Assembly: GCA_002068205.1 (NCBI GenBank)
Contig: MVZB01000229.1
Location: forward strand, 1 to 5,377
Source of the DNA: a candidate division BRC1 bacterium ADurb.BinA292
GTDB lineage: Bacteria; Sumerlaeota; Sumerlaeia; MVZB01
Direction: 5' to 3'
DNA: 5,377 nt
The translations under genes were made by a program, and so were the position numbers. The notes under the pieces were generated by a model. It was not told the origin of the DNA, made no database searches, and saw nothing but the letters and a program-made list of their open reading frames with translations. This document shows, in pieces, positions 1 to 5,377 of the stretch (its first letter is position 1; every line of letters starts with the position of its first letter).

Positions 1-51
1 GCGTGGGAGCCGCATCTCGGACCCCCTCATCCACCCGCCGCCAGGATCATC

Positions 52-2463
52 ATGAGCTCGTTGCTTCTGCCAATTATCCCGCTGAAGGAAATCGTCGTTT
101 TTCCCAACAGCATCACGCCGCTGTTCATCGTGCGGCACCGGTCGCTCCAGGCGCTCGAGGGCGCGCTGGCCCAGGATAAGGCGGTGTTTCTGGTGACGCA
201 GAAGAACGTCGAGGAGGAGCACCCGGGTCTGGAGGATCTGTACGAAGTGGGCTGCGTGGCGGGGATCGTGCAGGTGCTGCGGCTGCCCGACGGGTCGGCG
301 AAGATTCTGGTCGAGGGGCGCTACCCGGCGCGGATCGTGCGGGCCACGTCCGAACCCTCCTACATGACGGCGCTGGTCGAGGAGATCCATGCGGTCGAGG
401 AACGGGGCAAGGAGATCGAGGCGCTGCGCCGGACCGTGGAGAAGCAGTTCGAGACATACGTGCAGCTTTCGGACAAGGTGCCGGAGGATCTGGCCGTCTC
501 GATCCGCAGTCTGGACGATGCCGTGCCGCTGGCCAACGCGATCACCAATTACTGCCATTTCCGCGCGGCGGACAAGCAGCGGGTGCTGGAGGCGCGGCGC
601 GCCAGCGAGAAGCTGCTGATCCTGTCGCAGTTGTTCACGGCCGAGAACGAGCTGCTCGAGCTGGAGAACAAGATCATCACGCAGGTCAAGGCGAAGATCG
701 GCAAGTCGCAAAAGGAGTATTTTCTCAACGAGCAACTGAAGATCATCGAGAAGGAACTCGGCGTGGGGGGCGAGGAGGACGTCGAGCTGGAGGAATACGA
801 CGAGCGGCTCAAGAAGAGCAAGATGAGCGAGGAGGCGCGCGAGAAGGCCTACCGGGAACTGAACCGGCTGGCGCGGATGGCGCAGCTCAGCCCGGAGGCG
901 ACCGTCAGCCGCACGTATATCGAATGGCTGCTCGACCTGCCGTGGGGCAAGTACACCAAGGACCAGGAAGATCTGGAGCGGGCGCAGAAGATTCTGGACG
1001 AAGACCACTTCGGGCTGGTGAAGGTGAAGGAGCGGATCGTCGAGCACCTGGCGGTGCTGAAGCTGGTCAAGGAGATGAAGGGGCCGATCCTGTGCCTGGT
1101 GGGGCCGCCGGGAGTGGGCAAGACGTCGCTGGCGCGGTCGATCGCGCGGACGCTGAAGCGGCGGTTCGTGCGGGTGAGCCTGGGCGGGGTGCGCGACGAA
1201 GCCGAGATCCGCGGCCACCGGCGCACGTATATCGGATCGCTGCCGGGCAAGATTATTCAGAGCATCAAGAAAGCCGGCTCGATGAATCCGGTGTTTCTGC
1301 TCGATGAAATCGACAAGATGAACAGCGATTTCCGGGGGGATCCGGCGTCGGCGCTGCTGGAGGTGCTCGATCCGGAACAGAACCGGACGTTCGCCGATCA
1401 CTACCTGGAGGTCGACTTCGATCTGTCGCGCGTGATGTTCATCACGACGGCCAACACGACGGGGGGCATTCCGCCGCCGCTGCTCGACCGGATGGAGCTG
1501 ATCCGGCTGCCCGGCTACACGGAGGATGAGAAGCGCAAGATCGCCCGCGGCTTTCTCATCCCGCGCCAGCTCAAGGCGCACGGCCTGATCAAGAAGAAGG
1601 TCCGGTTCGAAGACGAGGCGGTCGACACGATCATCCAGCGCTATACGCGCGAGGCGGGCGTGCGCAATCTGGAACGCGAGATCGCGACGTTGTGCCGCAA
1701 GACGGCGCGGCGGTTGATCGCGGGGGGCGAAGAGAGCGCGCCGCGCATCACGCCGCAACTGGTCCGCGCGCTGCTCGGACCCGAACGTCACCACGATCTG
1801 CAGATTCATGACAAGACGGAGGTCGGCGTCGCCACCGGGCTGGCCTGGACCGATGCCGGCGGCGAGATCCTGCCGACCGAAACGACGACGATGCCCGGCA
1901 AGGGGAACCTGCAACTGACCGGGAAGCTGGGCGAGGTGATGAAGGAGTCGGGGCAGGCCGCGTTGAGCTATCTGCGGTCGCGGTCGGGGCAATACGGCCT
2001 CGCGCCCGATTTCCACAAGGAGCTCGATATTCACGTCCACATCCCCGAGGGGGCGATTCCCAAGGATGGTCCGTCGGCGGGGGTGACGCTCGTCACGTCG
2101 ATGTACTCGGCGCTGACCGGGCGGCCCGTGCGTCAGGATGTGGCGATGACGGGCGAGATCACGCTGCGGGGCAAGGTGCTTAAGATCGGCGGGCTGAAGG
2201 AGAAGGTTATCGCGGCGCACCGCAACCATTTGCGCACGGTGCTGATTCCGGCGGACAACGAGCCGGAGCTGGAGGAAATCGCTTCGGAGATTCTGCGGGA
2301 GCTCGATATCCGGCCGGTGCGGACGGTGGATGAGGTGCTGGCGCTGGCCCTGGCCGACGAGCCGGCGCGTCCCGACAAGAGCGGCGGCAAGCCCCGGCGG
2401 GGGCAGTCCGGCCGGGGGGCGGGACGGCGCCAACCGGCGAGGGGGCTCGGGATCAACGCCTGA
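52..2463 (+). CDS. lon: ATP-dependent Lon protease (LonA type)
   Basis: This encodes an 803-residue cytoplasmic Lon, a homohexameric AAA+ serine protease that unfolds and degrades misfolded and regulatory proteins. The N-terminal substrate-binding domain begins at once (LPIIPLKEIVVFPNSITPLF, residues 6-25), which supports this start, as does AGGA at 43-46, five bases upstream. A charged helical or coiled-coil stretch follows at about 175-280. The AAA+ module has Walker A GPPGVGKT (351-358), Walker B FLLDEIDK (415-422), sensor-1 ITTAN (464-468), a probable arginine finger R480 and sensor-2 Arg R538. The protease domain has the Ser-Lys dyad: S675 in KDGPSAG (671-677) and K718 in GGLKEK, 43 residues apart as in E. 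coli Lon (S679/K722). All key residues are present, so it should be active. The conserved fold ends near residue 770. The last ~33 residues are a basic Gly/Arg-rich tail, longer than in E. coli Lon (784 aa). The upstream promoter is outside the window. Confidence 0.98.
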   Translation: MSSLLLPIIPLKEIVVFPNSITPLFIVRHRSLQALEGALAQDKAVFLVTQKNVEEEHPGLEDLYEVGCVAGIVQVLRLPDGSAKILVEGRYPARIVRATSEPSYMTALVEEIHAVEERGKEIEALRRTVEKQFETYVQLSDKVPEDLAVSIRSLDDAVPLANAITNYCHFRAADKQRVLEARRASEKLLILSQLFTAENELLELENKIITQVKAKIGKSQKEYFLNEQLKIIEKELGVGGEEDVELEEYDERLKKSKMSEEAREKAYRELNRLARMAQLSPEATVSRTYIEWLLDLPWGKYTKDQEDLERAQKILDEDHFGLVKVKERIVEHLAVLKLVKEMKGPILCLVGPPGVGKTSLARSIARTLKRRFVRVSLGGVRDEAEIRGHRRTYIGSLPGKIIQSIKKAGSMNPVFLLDEIDKMNSDFRGDPASALLEVLDPEQNRTFADHYLEVDFDLSRVMFITTANTTGGIPPPLLDRMELIRLPGYTEDEKRKIARGFLIPRQLKAHGLIKKKVRFEDEAVDTIIQRYTREAGVRNLEREIATLCRKTARRLIAGGEESAPRITPQLVRALLGPERHHDLQIHDKTEVGVATGLAWTDAGGEILPTETTTMPGKGNLQLTGKLGEVMKESGQAALSYLRSRSGQYGLAPDFHKELDIHVHIPEGAIPKDGPSAGVTLVTSMYSALTGRPVRQDVAMTGEITLRGKVLKIGGLKEKVIAAHRNHLRTVLIPADNEPELEEIASEILRELDIRPVRTVDEVLALALADEPARPDKSGGKPRRGQSGRGAGRRQPARGLGINA

Positions 2464-2522
2464 CGCGGCCGGGGGCCTGCCTGATACAAGGACAACCCGG
2501 TCATGCCGCCGAGCGGCGGGCT
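2464..2522. terminator. Convergent spacer with possible weak bidirectional hairpin
   Basis: This 59-base gap separates the ends of lon and the minus-strand gene. It contains CCGCC (2506-2510) and GGCGG (2515-2519) around GAGC, which can also pair as GCCGC (2505-2509) with GCGGC (2513-2517). A second small element is GGCC-GGG-GGCC (2467-2477). A hairpin between convergent genes is a reasonable place for transcription to end on both strands. However, no T-run follows on either strand, and such short GC inverted repeats are common by chance in this composition. It is a weak candidate only. Confidence 0.25.
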
Positions 2523-3080
2523 TCAGGAGGCCAGGGCGCCGTCGGTGAAGCCTTCGAGCGAGCGGTCCTTCAAGGTATCGAGGTAATTGCGCGCGAGGCG
2601 CAGGGCGTCGGCGTAGGAGACGTAATTGCGCGCCAGTTCGTCGAAGATGCGTTCGCCGAACCGGGCGGCGATCCCGTAGGACCGGCGCCCCTCGGCGACA
2701 TACCAGGCAAAGACATCGCCCGACATGATGAGGCTGCCGACGATGTGGTCGGTGCTGTCGCCGCGGATCTGGCCGAGCAGCTCGGGGAACAGGCCGGTCA
2801 TGAACAGCGTGTAGTCGCCGATGTATTTGTGGCGGTCGCGCTCGGGGATGGCCCGCGCCTGCTCGGATTCGCGCAACGCGACGAGCATGTCGGCGATCGC
2901 TTCGACGGGGCGGCCGTCGGCGCGCCGGAAGCGGTGGATCCGGTCGACATGGATGAACTCGACCATCACGTTTTCCTCGAGGTAGCGGGCCATGTCGCTG
3001 TCGCGGATGCCGGCGTAGTCGAAGCCGAAGCCCAGGGCCCGGCGGAAGACGACGCGAAGCGGGTGATTGGAGCGGATCAT
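2523..3080 (-). CDS. Conserved hypothetical protein, function unknown
   Basis: This encodes a 185-residue soluble-looking protein with no signal peptide and no clear membrane segment. The start at 3080 (MIRSNHPLRV) is backed by a minus-strand GGAG (complement of 3088-3091) seven bases upstream. The reading frame stays open far upstream, but only as antisense shadow, so the Shine-Dalgarno and protein character decide the start. The protein looks largely helical and rich in Arg, Asp and Glu. Notable stretches are EFIHVDRIHRFR (41-52), HKYIGDYTLFMTGLFPE (84-100) and a C-terminal helix RLARNYLDTLKDR (161-173). From memory, the 84-100 motif recalls an uncharacterised family in planctomycetes and other phyla with HKHIGDFTLFWTG-like segments; I could not check this. 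No catalytic motif is recognised. It converges on lon and diverges from hom, so it is probably transcribed alone. Confidence 0.85.
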   Translation of the reverse strand: MIRSNHPLRVVFRRALGFGFDYAGIRDSDMARYLEENVMVEFIHVDRIHRFRRADGRPVEAIADMLVALRESEQARAIPERDRHKYIGDYTLFMTGLFPELLGQIRGDSTDHIVGSLIMSGDVFAWYVAEGRRSYGIAARFGERIFDELARNYVSYADALRLARNYLDTLKDRSLEGFTDGALAS

Positions 3081-3117
3081 CTGGCATCTCCCGCGTAAAG
3101 GAAATCTGTTGAGTATC

Positions 3118-3125
3118 AGTATAGT
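3118..3125. promoter_or_regulatory. Overlapping -10-like hexamers on both strands
   Basis: TATACT reads on the minus strand (complement of 3118-3123) and TATAGT on the plus strand (3120-3125). They lie in the only AT-rich island of the spacer. For the minus-strand gene this would place the RNA start roughly 30 bases before its ATG, a normal leader. No consensus -35 is found at the right distance on either strand; the best minus-strand matches are CTTCGC-like. The promoter assignment rests on the -10 match and position alone. Confidence 0.25.
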
Positions 3126-3190
3126 GCAAGCGGGCGGGGGGCGAAGACGAAAAATGCGAGGGGGTGGAGGAGGAAGCGGCAATTCGGCGG

Positions 3191-3254
3191 GAGGGACGAG
3201 AGGGCGGGTTTTCGAGAGCCGAGGACGAGGGACGAGAGCCGGGAGCCGAATCTC
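3191..3254 (+). repeat. Degenerate heptamer repeat cluster (GAGGGAC / GAGAGCC type)
   Basis: Units read GAGGGAC (3191-3197), GAGAGGG (3198-3204), then after a short interruption GAGAGCC (3214-3220), a six-base GAGGAC (3221-3226), GAGGGAC (3227-3233), GAGAGCC (3234-3240), GGGAGCC (3241-3247) and a decayed GAATCTC (3248-3254). The exact 12-mer GAGGGACGAGAG occurs at 3191-3202 and 3227-3238. The 9-mer CGAGAGCCG occurs at 3213-3221 and 3233-3241. The units are non-coding and lie in the purine-rich half of the spacer. Heptanucleotide short tandem repeats are known from cyanobacterial intergenic DNA; any relation is untested. Confidence 0.6.
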
Positions 3255-3338
3255 GCGGGGGCTTTGAGGGCAGGGTGGAGATGCTGGACAATCCGCGGCG
3301 GGCGCGGCAAGAATGGCGGTTCCGCGCGCGGCGGGGGG

Positions 3339-3377
3339 CGGTCCGAGAGCCGACCGGACCGGCGGGGGCGCCGGTCC
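3339..3377 (+). promoter_or_regulatory. Hairpin with competing alternative pairing in the hom leader
   Basis: GGACCGGCG (3356-3364) and CGCCGGTCC (3369-3377) form a perfect 9-bp stem with a GGGG loop, ending 39 bases before the hom start codon. An upstream CGGTCC (3339-3344) can instead pair with GGACCG (3356-3361), which excludes the 9-bp stem. The segment thus has a 1:2 versus 2:3 layout like an attenuator or leader switch. No T-run follows the stem, so it is not a classic intrinsic terminator, and it does not cover the ribosome site at 3409-3413. The structure is seen directly; a regulatory role is inference, and GC-rich DNA makes chance stems likely. Confidence 0.4.
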
Positions 3378-3416
3378 CACAGGGGCGGCAGCAGACAGGG
3401 GAAAGGCGAAGGAACG

Positions 3417-4721
3417 ATGATCAAGCCGCTGGTGACCGGACTGATCGGGTTCGGCAATATCGGATCGGGGGTGCTGCGGGCGATGGCGGAGCGGGCCGAG
3501 GAGCTCAAGGCGCGCCTGCCCCGGCCGATCGTGCTCAAGTCGATCGCCGACAAGGACACCACGACGCGGCGCGACGCCCCGTATCACAAGGACCAGCTTC
3601 ACGGCGACGCGGCGGTGGTGCTGGAGGACCCGGAGATCGAGGCGGTGATGGAGCTGATCGGCGGCGTCGAACCGGCGCGGACGTTCGTCGAACGGGCGTT
3701 GCGCGCGGGTAAGCACGTCGTCACCGCGAACAAGGCGCTGCTGGCGACGCACGGCCCGGAGCTGCTGGCGCTGGCGGCGGAAAACGGGGTCGGCCTGCTG
3801 TATGAAGGGGCCGTCGGCGGCGGCATCCCGATCATCCGCACGCTGCAGCAGGGGTTGTCGGCCAATCGGCTGACGGCGGTGCGGGGCATTCTGAACGGCA
3901 CCTGCAATTACATCCTGACGCGGATGGCGGAGGCGGGGCTGCCGTTTGACCAGGCGCTGACCGAGGCGCAGGAATTCGGCTATGCCGAACCGGACCCGAC
4001 GTACGACATCGAGGGCTACGACACGGCGCACAAGATCGCGATTCTGGCCTCGCTGGCATTCGGGATGGACATCCGGTTCGACGATGTGTTTGTGCACGGC
4101 ATAACGGACATCCATCCGGTGGACATCAAGCATGCGCGCGAACTGGGCTACGCGATCAAGCTGCTGGGGATCGCGCAGCGCCACGCGAGCGACGGGTCGG
4201 TGATCGTACGCGTGCACCCGACGCTGGTGCCGCTGGCATCGCCGCTGGGGATGGTGGGGGGGGTGTTCAACAGCATCCTGGTGGAAGGGACGCCGATCGG
4301 GCCGACGGTGTATTACGGGCGGGGAGCGGGGCCCGAGGCGACGAGTTCGGCGATCCTGAGCGACCTGATGGCGCTGGCGTCGGACACGCACGGGTTCAAC
4401 GCCGCGCGCGACGCGCGGTTGACGGTGCGGGTCGGCGAGCGGACGCTGCGGCCGATCGACCAGTTGCGGACCAATTATTATATCCGGTTCAGCATGGTGG
4501 ATCGTCCCGGAGCAATGGCGGAGATCGGGCGCGCGCTGGCCGAGCACAATGTCTCGATCGAGTCGATGATCCAGCACCGGGTGGAGCTGGCGCAGGGGAT
4601 GGCCACGATCACGATCGTGACGCACGAGGCGCTGGAGAAGGACGTTCAGGGGGCGATCGCGGCGGTCGAGGCGAGCGAGAAGTCGGCGGGCAAGGCGTTC
4701 GTCCTGCGCGTCGAGGAGTAG
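3417..4721 (+). CDS. hom: Homoserine dehydrogenase with C-terminal ACT domain
   Basis: This encodes a 434-residue cytoplasmic enzyme that reduces aspartate-4-semialdehyde to homoserine with NAD(P)H, at the branch to threonine and methionine. The Rossmann dinucleotide site is GFGNIGSG (11-18). ANKALLA (104-110) carries the conserved Lys K106. The full homoserine dehydrogenase signature lies at 184-206 with A184, G188, D193-P194, D197, G200, D202 and K206; E191, D202 and K206 match the yeast active-site E208, D219 and K223 in spacing. An ACT domain starts near 354 (IRFSMVDRPGAMAEIGRALA, 356-375). This is usually the threonine feedback module, so product inhibition is likely. Length matches the monofunctional ACT-containing type. 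The start at 3417 begins just before the Rossmann strand and has AAGGA at 3409-3413. An in-frame ATG at 3264 would add a low-complexity Arg/Gly stretch and is rejected. thrB, thrC and an aspartokinase are not adjacent. Confidence 0.97.
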   Translation: MIKPLVTGLIGFGNIGSGVLRAMAERAEELKARLPRPIVLKSIADKDTTTRRDAPYHKDQLHGDAAVVLEDPEIEAVMELIGGVEPARTFVERALRAGKHVVTANKALLATHGPELLALAAENGVGLLYEGAVGGGIPIIRTLQQGLSANRLTAVRGILNGTCNYILTRMAEAGLPFDQALTEAQEFGYAEPDPTYDIEGYDTAHKIAILASLAFGMDIRFDDVFVHGITDIHPVDIKHARELGYAIKLLGIAQRHASDGSVIVRVHPTLVPLASPLGMVGGVFNSILVEGTPIGPTVYYGRGAGPEATSSAILSDLMALASDTHGFNAARDARLTVRVGERTLRPIDQLRTNYYIRFSMVDRPGAMAEIGRALAEHNVSIESMIQHRVELAQGMATITIVTHEALEKDVQGAIAAVEASEKSAGKAFVLRVEE

Positions 4722-4799
4722 CGCGTCGAGCGGGCGGTCCGCGGCCGACGCGAAATCGAAGCGGCGGACGCCGCCCATCCCCGGCACCGGCGCGGTCCG
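4722..4799 (+). other. Spacer between hom and the glycosyltransferase, with inverted repeat
   Basis: This 78-base gap contains CGCGTCG (4722-4728) and CGACGCG (4746-4752), a perfect 7-bp inverted repeat that begins right after the hom stop. Inside its loop is a small GCGG-T-CCGC palindrome (4734-4742). No T-run follows, so it is not a classic terminator; it could stabilise the hom mRNA end or be chance. The frame after the hom stop remains open into the glycosyltransferase, but there is no ATG, GTG or TTG in that frame before 4800. Confidence 0.3.
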
Positions 4800-5377
4800 A
4801 TGCGCATCACGCTGCTGGCCAATCCCGACAATCTGCACGTCCAGCGCTGGATCGAATTCCTCGCCGGCCGCGGCCACGCGCTGACGCTGATCACCGATCC
4901 GTTCACGCGCGCGCGCCCCGCCGCGTGCGAGATTCACGTCATCCGCTGGAATCCGTTGACCAAGCTGCTGGCGTTCCGGCTGACGCCGCGCCCGCTGGGG
5001 AACGACCGCTGGAAGCATCTGCACGCGCGGCCGCTCGTGCGGCGGTCGCGTCCCGACGTCGTTCACGGTTTCGAGGCGTTCAACTGGGGTCTGGCCACGG
5101 CGCTGGCGGGGCCGTATCCGCGCGTGCTGACGCCGTGGGGGAATGATGTGTTTGAGATTCCGGGGCGCTGGCCGCTGGCGCGGCGGATGATCGGGCGGGC
5201 GCTGCGGAGCGTCGACGCAATCTCGACCAACGACGAGACGCTCGCGCCGTATCTGGCCAGGGAGTTCGGCGTCGATCCCGCGCGCGTGCACGGGTTCACG
5301 TGGGGGGTCGACCCGGGGCTGTTCCACGCCGAGCTGCCGACCGAAGCGGCCGACTGGCGGCGGCGGCTGGAGATTCC
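4800..5377 (+). CDS. Glycosyltransferase, GT-B fold, family 4-like (5' part; runs off the window)
   Basis: The first 192 codons of this gene are present and the end lies beyond the window. It probably transfers a sugar from an activated donor to a glycan or lipid acceptor at the inner face of the membrane; donor and acceptor cannot be told. MRITLLANPDNLHVQRWIEF (1-20) is the first strand and helix of the N-terminal Rossmann domain. RPDVVHG (84-90) matches the usual (P)DVVHxH segment of family 4 enzymes. TPWGNDVF (111-118) resembles the T-x-WGSD motif, VDAISTND (138-145) is the usual strand before the domain linker, and GVDPGLF (169-175) is the typical GVD-x-x-x-F hallmark at the domain junction. 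The C-terminal donor-binding domain with its E-x7-E motif is not reached. No strong Shine-Dalgarno precedes 4800, but it is the only usable start after the hom stop. Same strand and 78-base spacing allow co-transcription with hom. Confidence 0.88.
   Translation, partial: MRITLLANPDNLHVQRWIEFLAGRGHALTLITDPFTRARPAACEIHVIRWNPLTKLLAFRLTPRPLGNDRWKHLHARPLVRRSRPDVVHGFEAFNWGLATALAGPYPRVLTPWGNDVFEIPGRWPLARRMIGRALRSVDAISTNDETLAPYLAREFGVDPARVHGFTWGVDPGLFHAELPTEAADWRRRLEI

Larger units (their letters stand above)
3081..3416. promoter_or_regulatory. Divergent intergenic region between the unknown gene and hom
   Basis: This 336-base spacer separates two genes transcribed outward and should hold both promoters. 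The part next to the minus-strand gene (about 3094-3130) is clearly AT-richer than its surroundings. It contains TATACT on the minus strand (complement of 3118-3123) and an overlapping TATAGT on the plus strand (3120-3125), both -10-like. Neither has a good -35 hexamer at 16-18 bases, so the promoter calls are weak. If TATAGT serves hom, the leader would be about 285 bases. From 3131 to 3250 the plus strand is strongly purine-rich (28 pyrimidines in 120 bases by hand count) and holds heptamer repeats. The last part holds a strong hairpin. Short open frames here (for example ATG 3154 to TGA 3267, Gly/Arg-rich, no ribosome site) do not look like genes. No known riboswitch was recognised. Confidence 0.5.

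Noticed and set aside
125..1307. Other open frames inside lon on both strands
   Set aside because: All are overlapped by lon, which has continuous family motifs; their translations are Arg/Ser/Pro/Ala-rich shadows without recognisable domains.
3264..3416. N-terminal extension of hom from ATG 3264
   Set aside because: The extra ~51 residues are Arg/Gly-rich without homology-like character. The family starts at the Rossmann strand, and AAGGA sits just before ATG 3417.
3281..3712. Possible leader peptide or small gene from ATG 3281, which follows GGTGGAG
   Set aside because: The frame does not stop before hom but runs far into it out of frame, and the product is a low-complexity Arg/Gly shadow. 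It has no Thr/Ile run typical of thr attenuation.
4719..4802. hom-glycosyltransferase fusion by read-through of the hom TAG stop, since both share a frame with no stop between
   Set aside because: The in-between translation is Arg-rich and unlike a linker, both proteins have complete natural ends here, and an open 26-codon gap is expected in GC-rich DNA.
3081..5327. Minus-strand open frame continuing upstream of the unknown gene, 934 codons in total, antisense to hom and the glycosyltransferase
   Set aside because: Its codons align exactly with those of hom, so it stays open only because hom avoids TTA, CTA and TCA codons, as GC-rich genes do. The translation is Arg/Pro/Gln-rich low complexity, while hom on the other strand has full family motifs. 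Only 2523-3080 looks like protein.

Overview
This is a GC-rich window with high G/C at third codon positions. It holds ordinary bacterial core genes plus one uncharacterised gene. There are no phage, IS, plasmid, CRISPR, tRNA or rRNA signals. The genes fit a free-living bacterium that makes its own aspartate-family amino acids. The species cannot be fixed from the sequence. The uncharacterised gene resembles, from memory only, proteins seen in planctomycetes and other non-model phyla, so an uncultured or deep-branching Gram-negative-type lineage is possible but unproven.

Layout. (1) A complete lon gene (52-2463, +) encodes an ATP-dependent protease with all catalytic and AAA+ motifs intact and an unusual Arg/Gly-rich C-terminal tail. 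(2) A 59-base convergent spacer (2464-2522) holds a short GC hairpin. (3) A 185-residue protein of unknown function lies on the minus strand (2523-3080). (4) A 336-base divergent spacer (3081-3416) holds a small AT-richer island, a purine-rich stretch with degenerate heptamer repeats, and a strong 9-bp hairpin with a competing alternative pairing just upstream of the next gene. (5) A complete hom gene (3417-4721, +) encodes homoserine dehydrogenase with a C-terminal ACT domain. (6) After a 78-base spacer, the N-terminal half of a GT-B glycosyltransferase (family 4-like) starts at 4800 and runs off the window.

The genes do not form an obvious functional unit. Lon handles protein quality control, Hom makes homoserine for threonine and methionine, and the glycosyltransferase probably acts on surface or lipid-linked glycans. 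hom is not next to thrB or thrC here. The uncharacterised gene has its own ribosome binding site and is transcribed away from hom, so the 336-base spacer probably carries the control signals of both. I see no convincing new biological system. The most unusual parts are the hom leader, the heptamer repeats, the Lon tail and the unknown protein.
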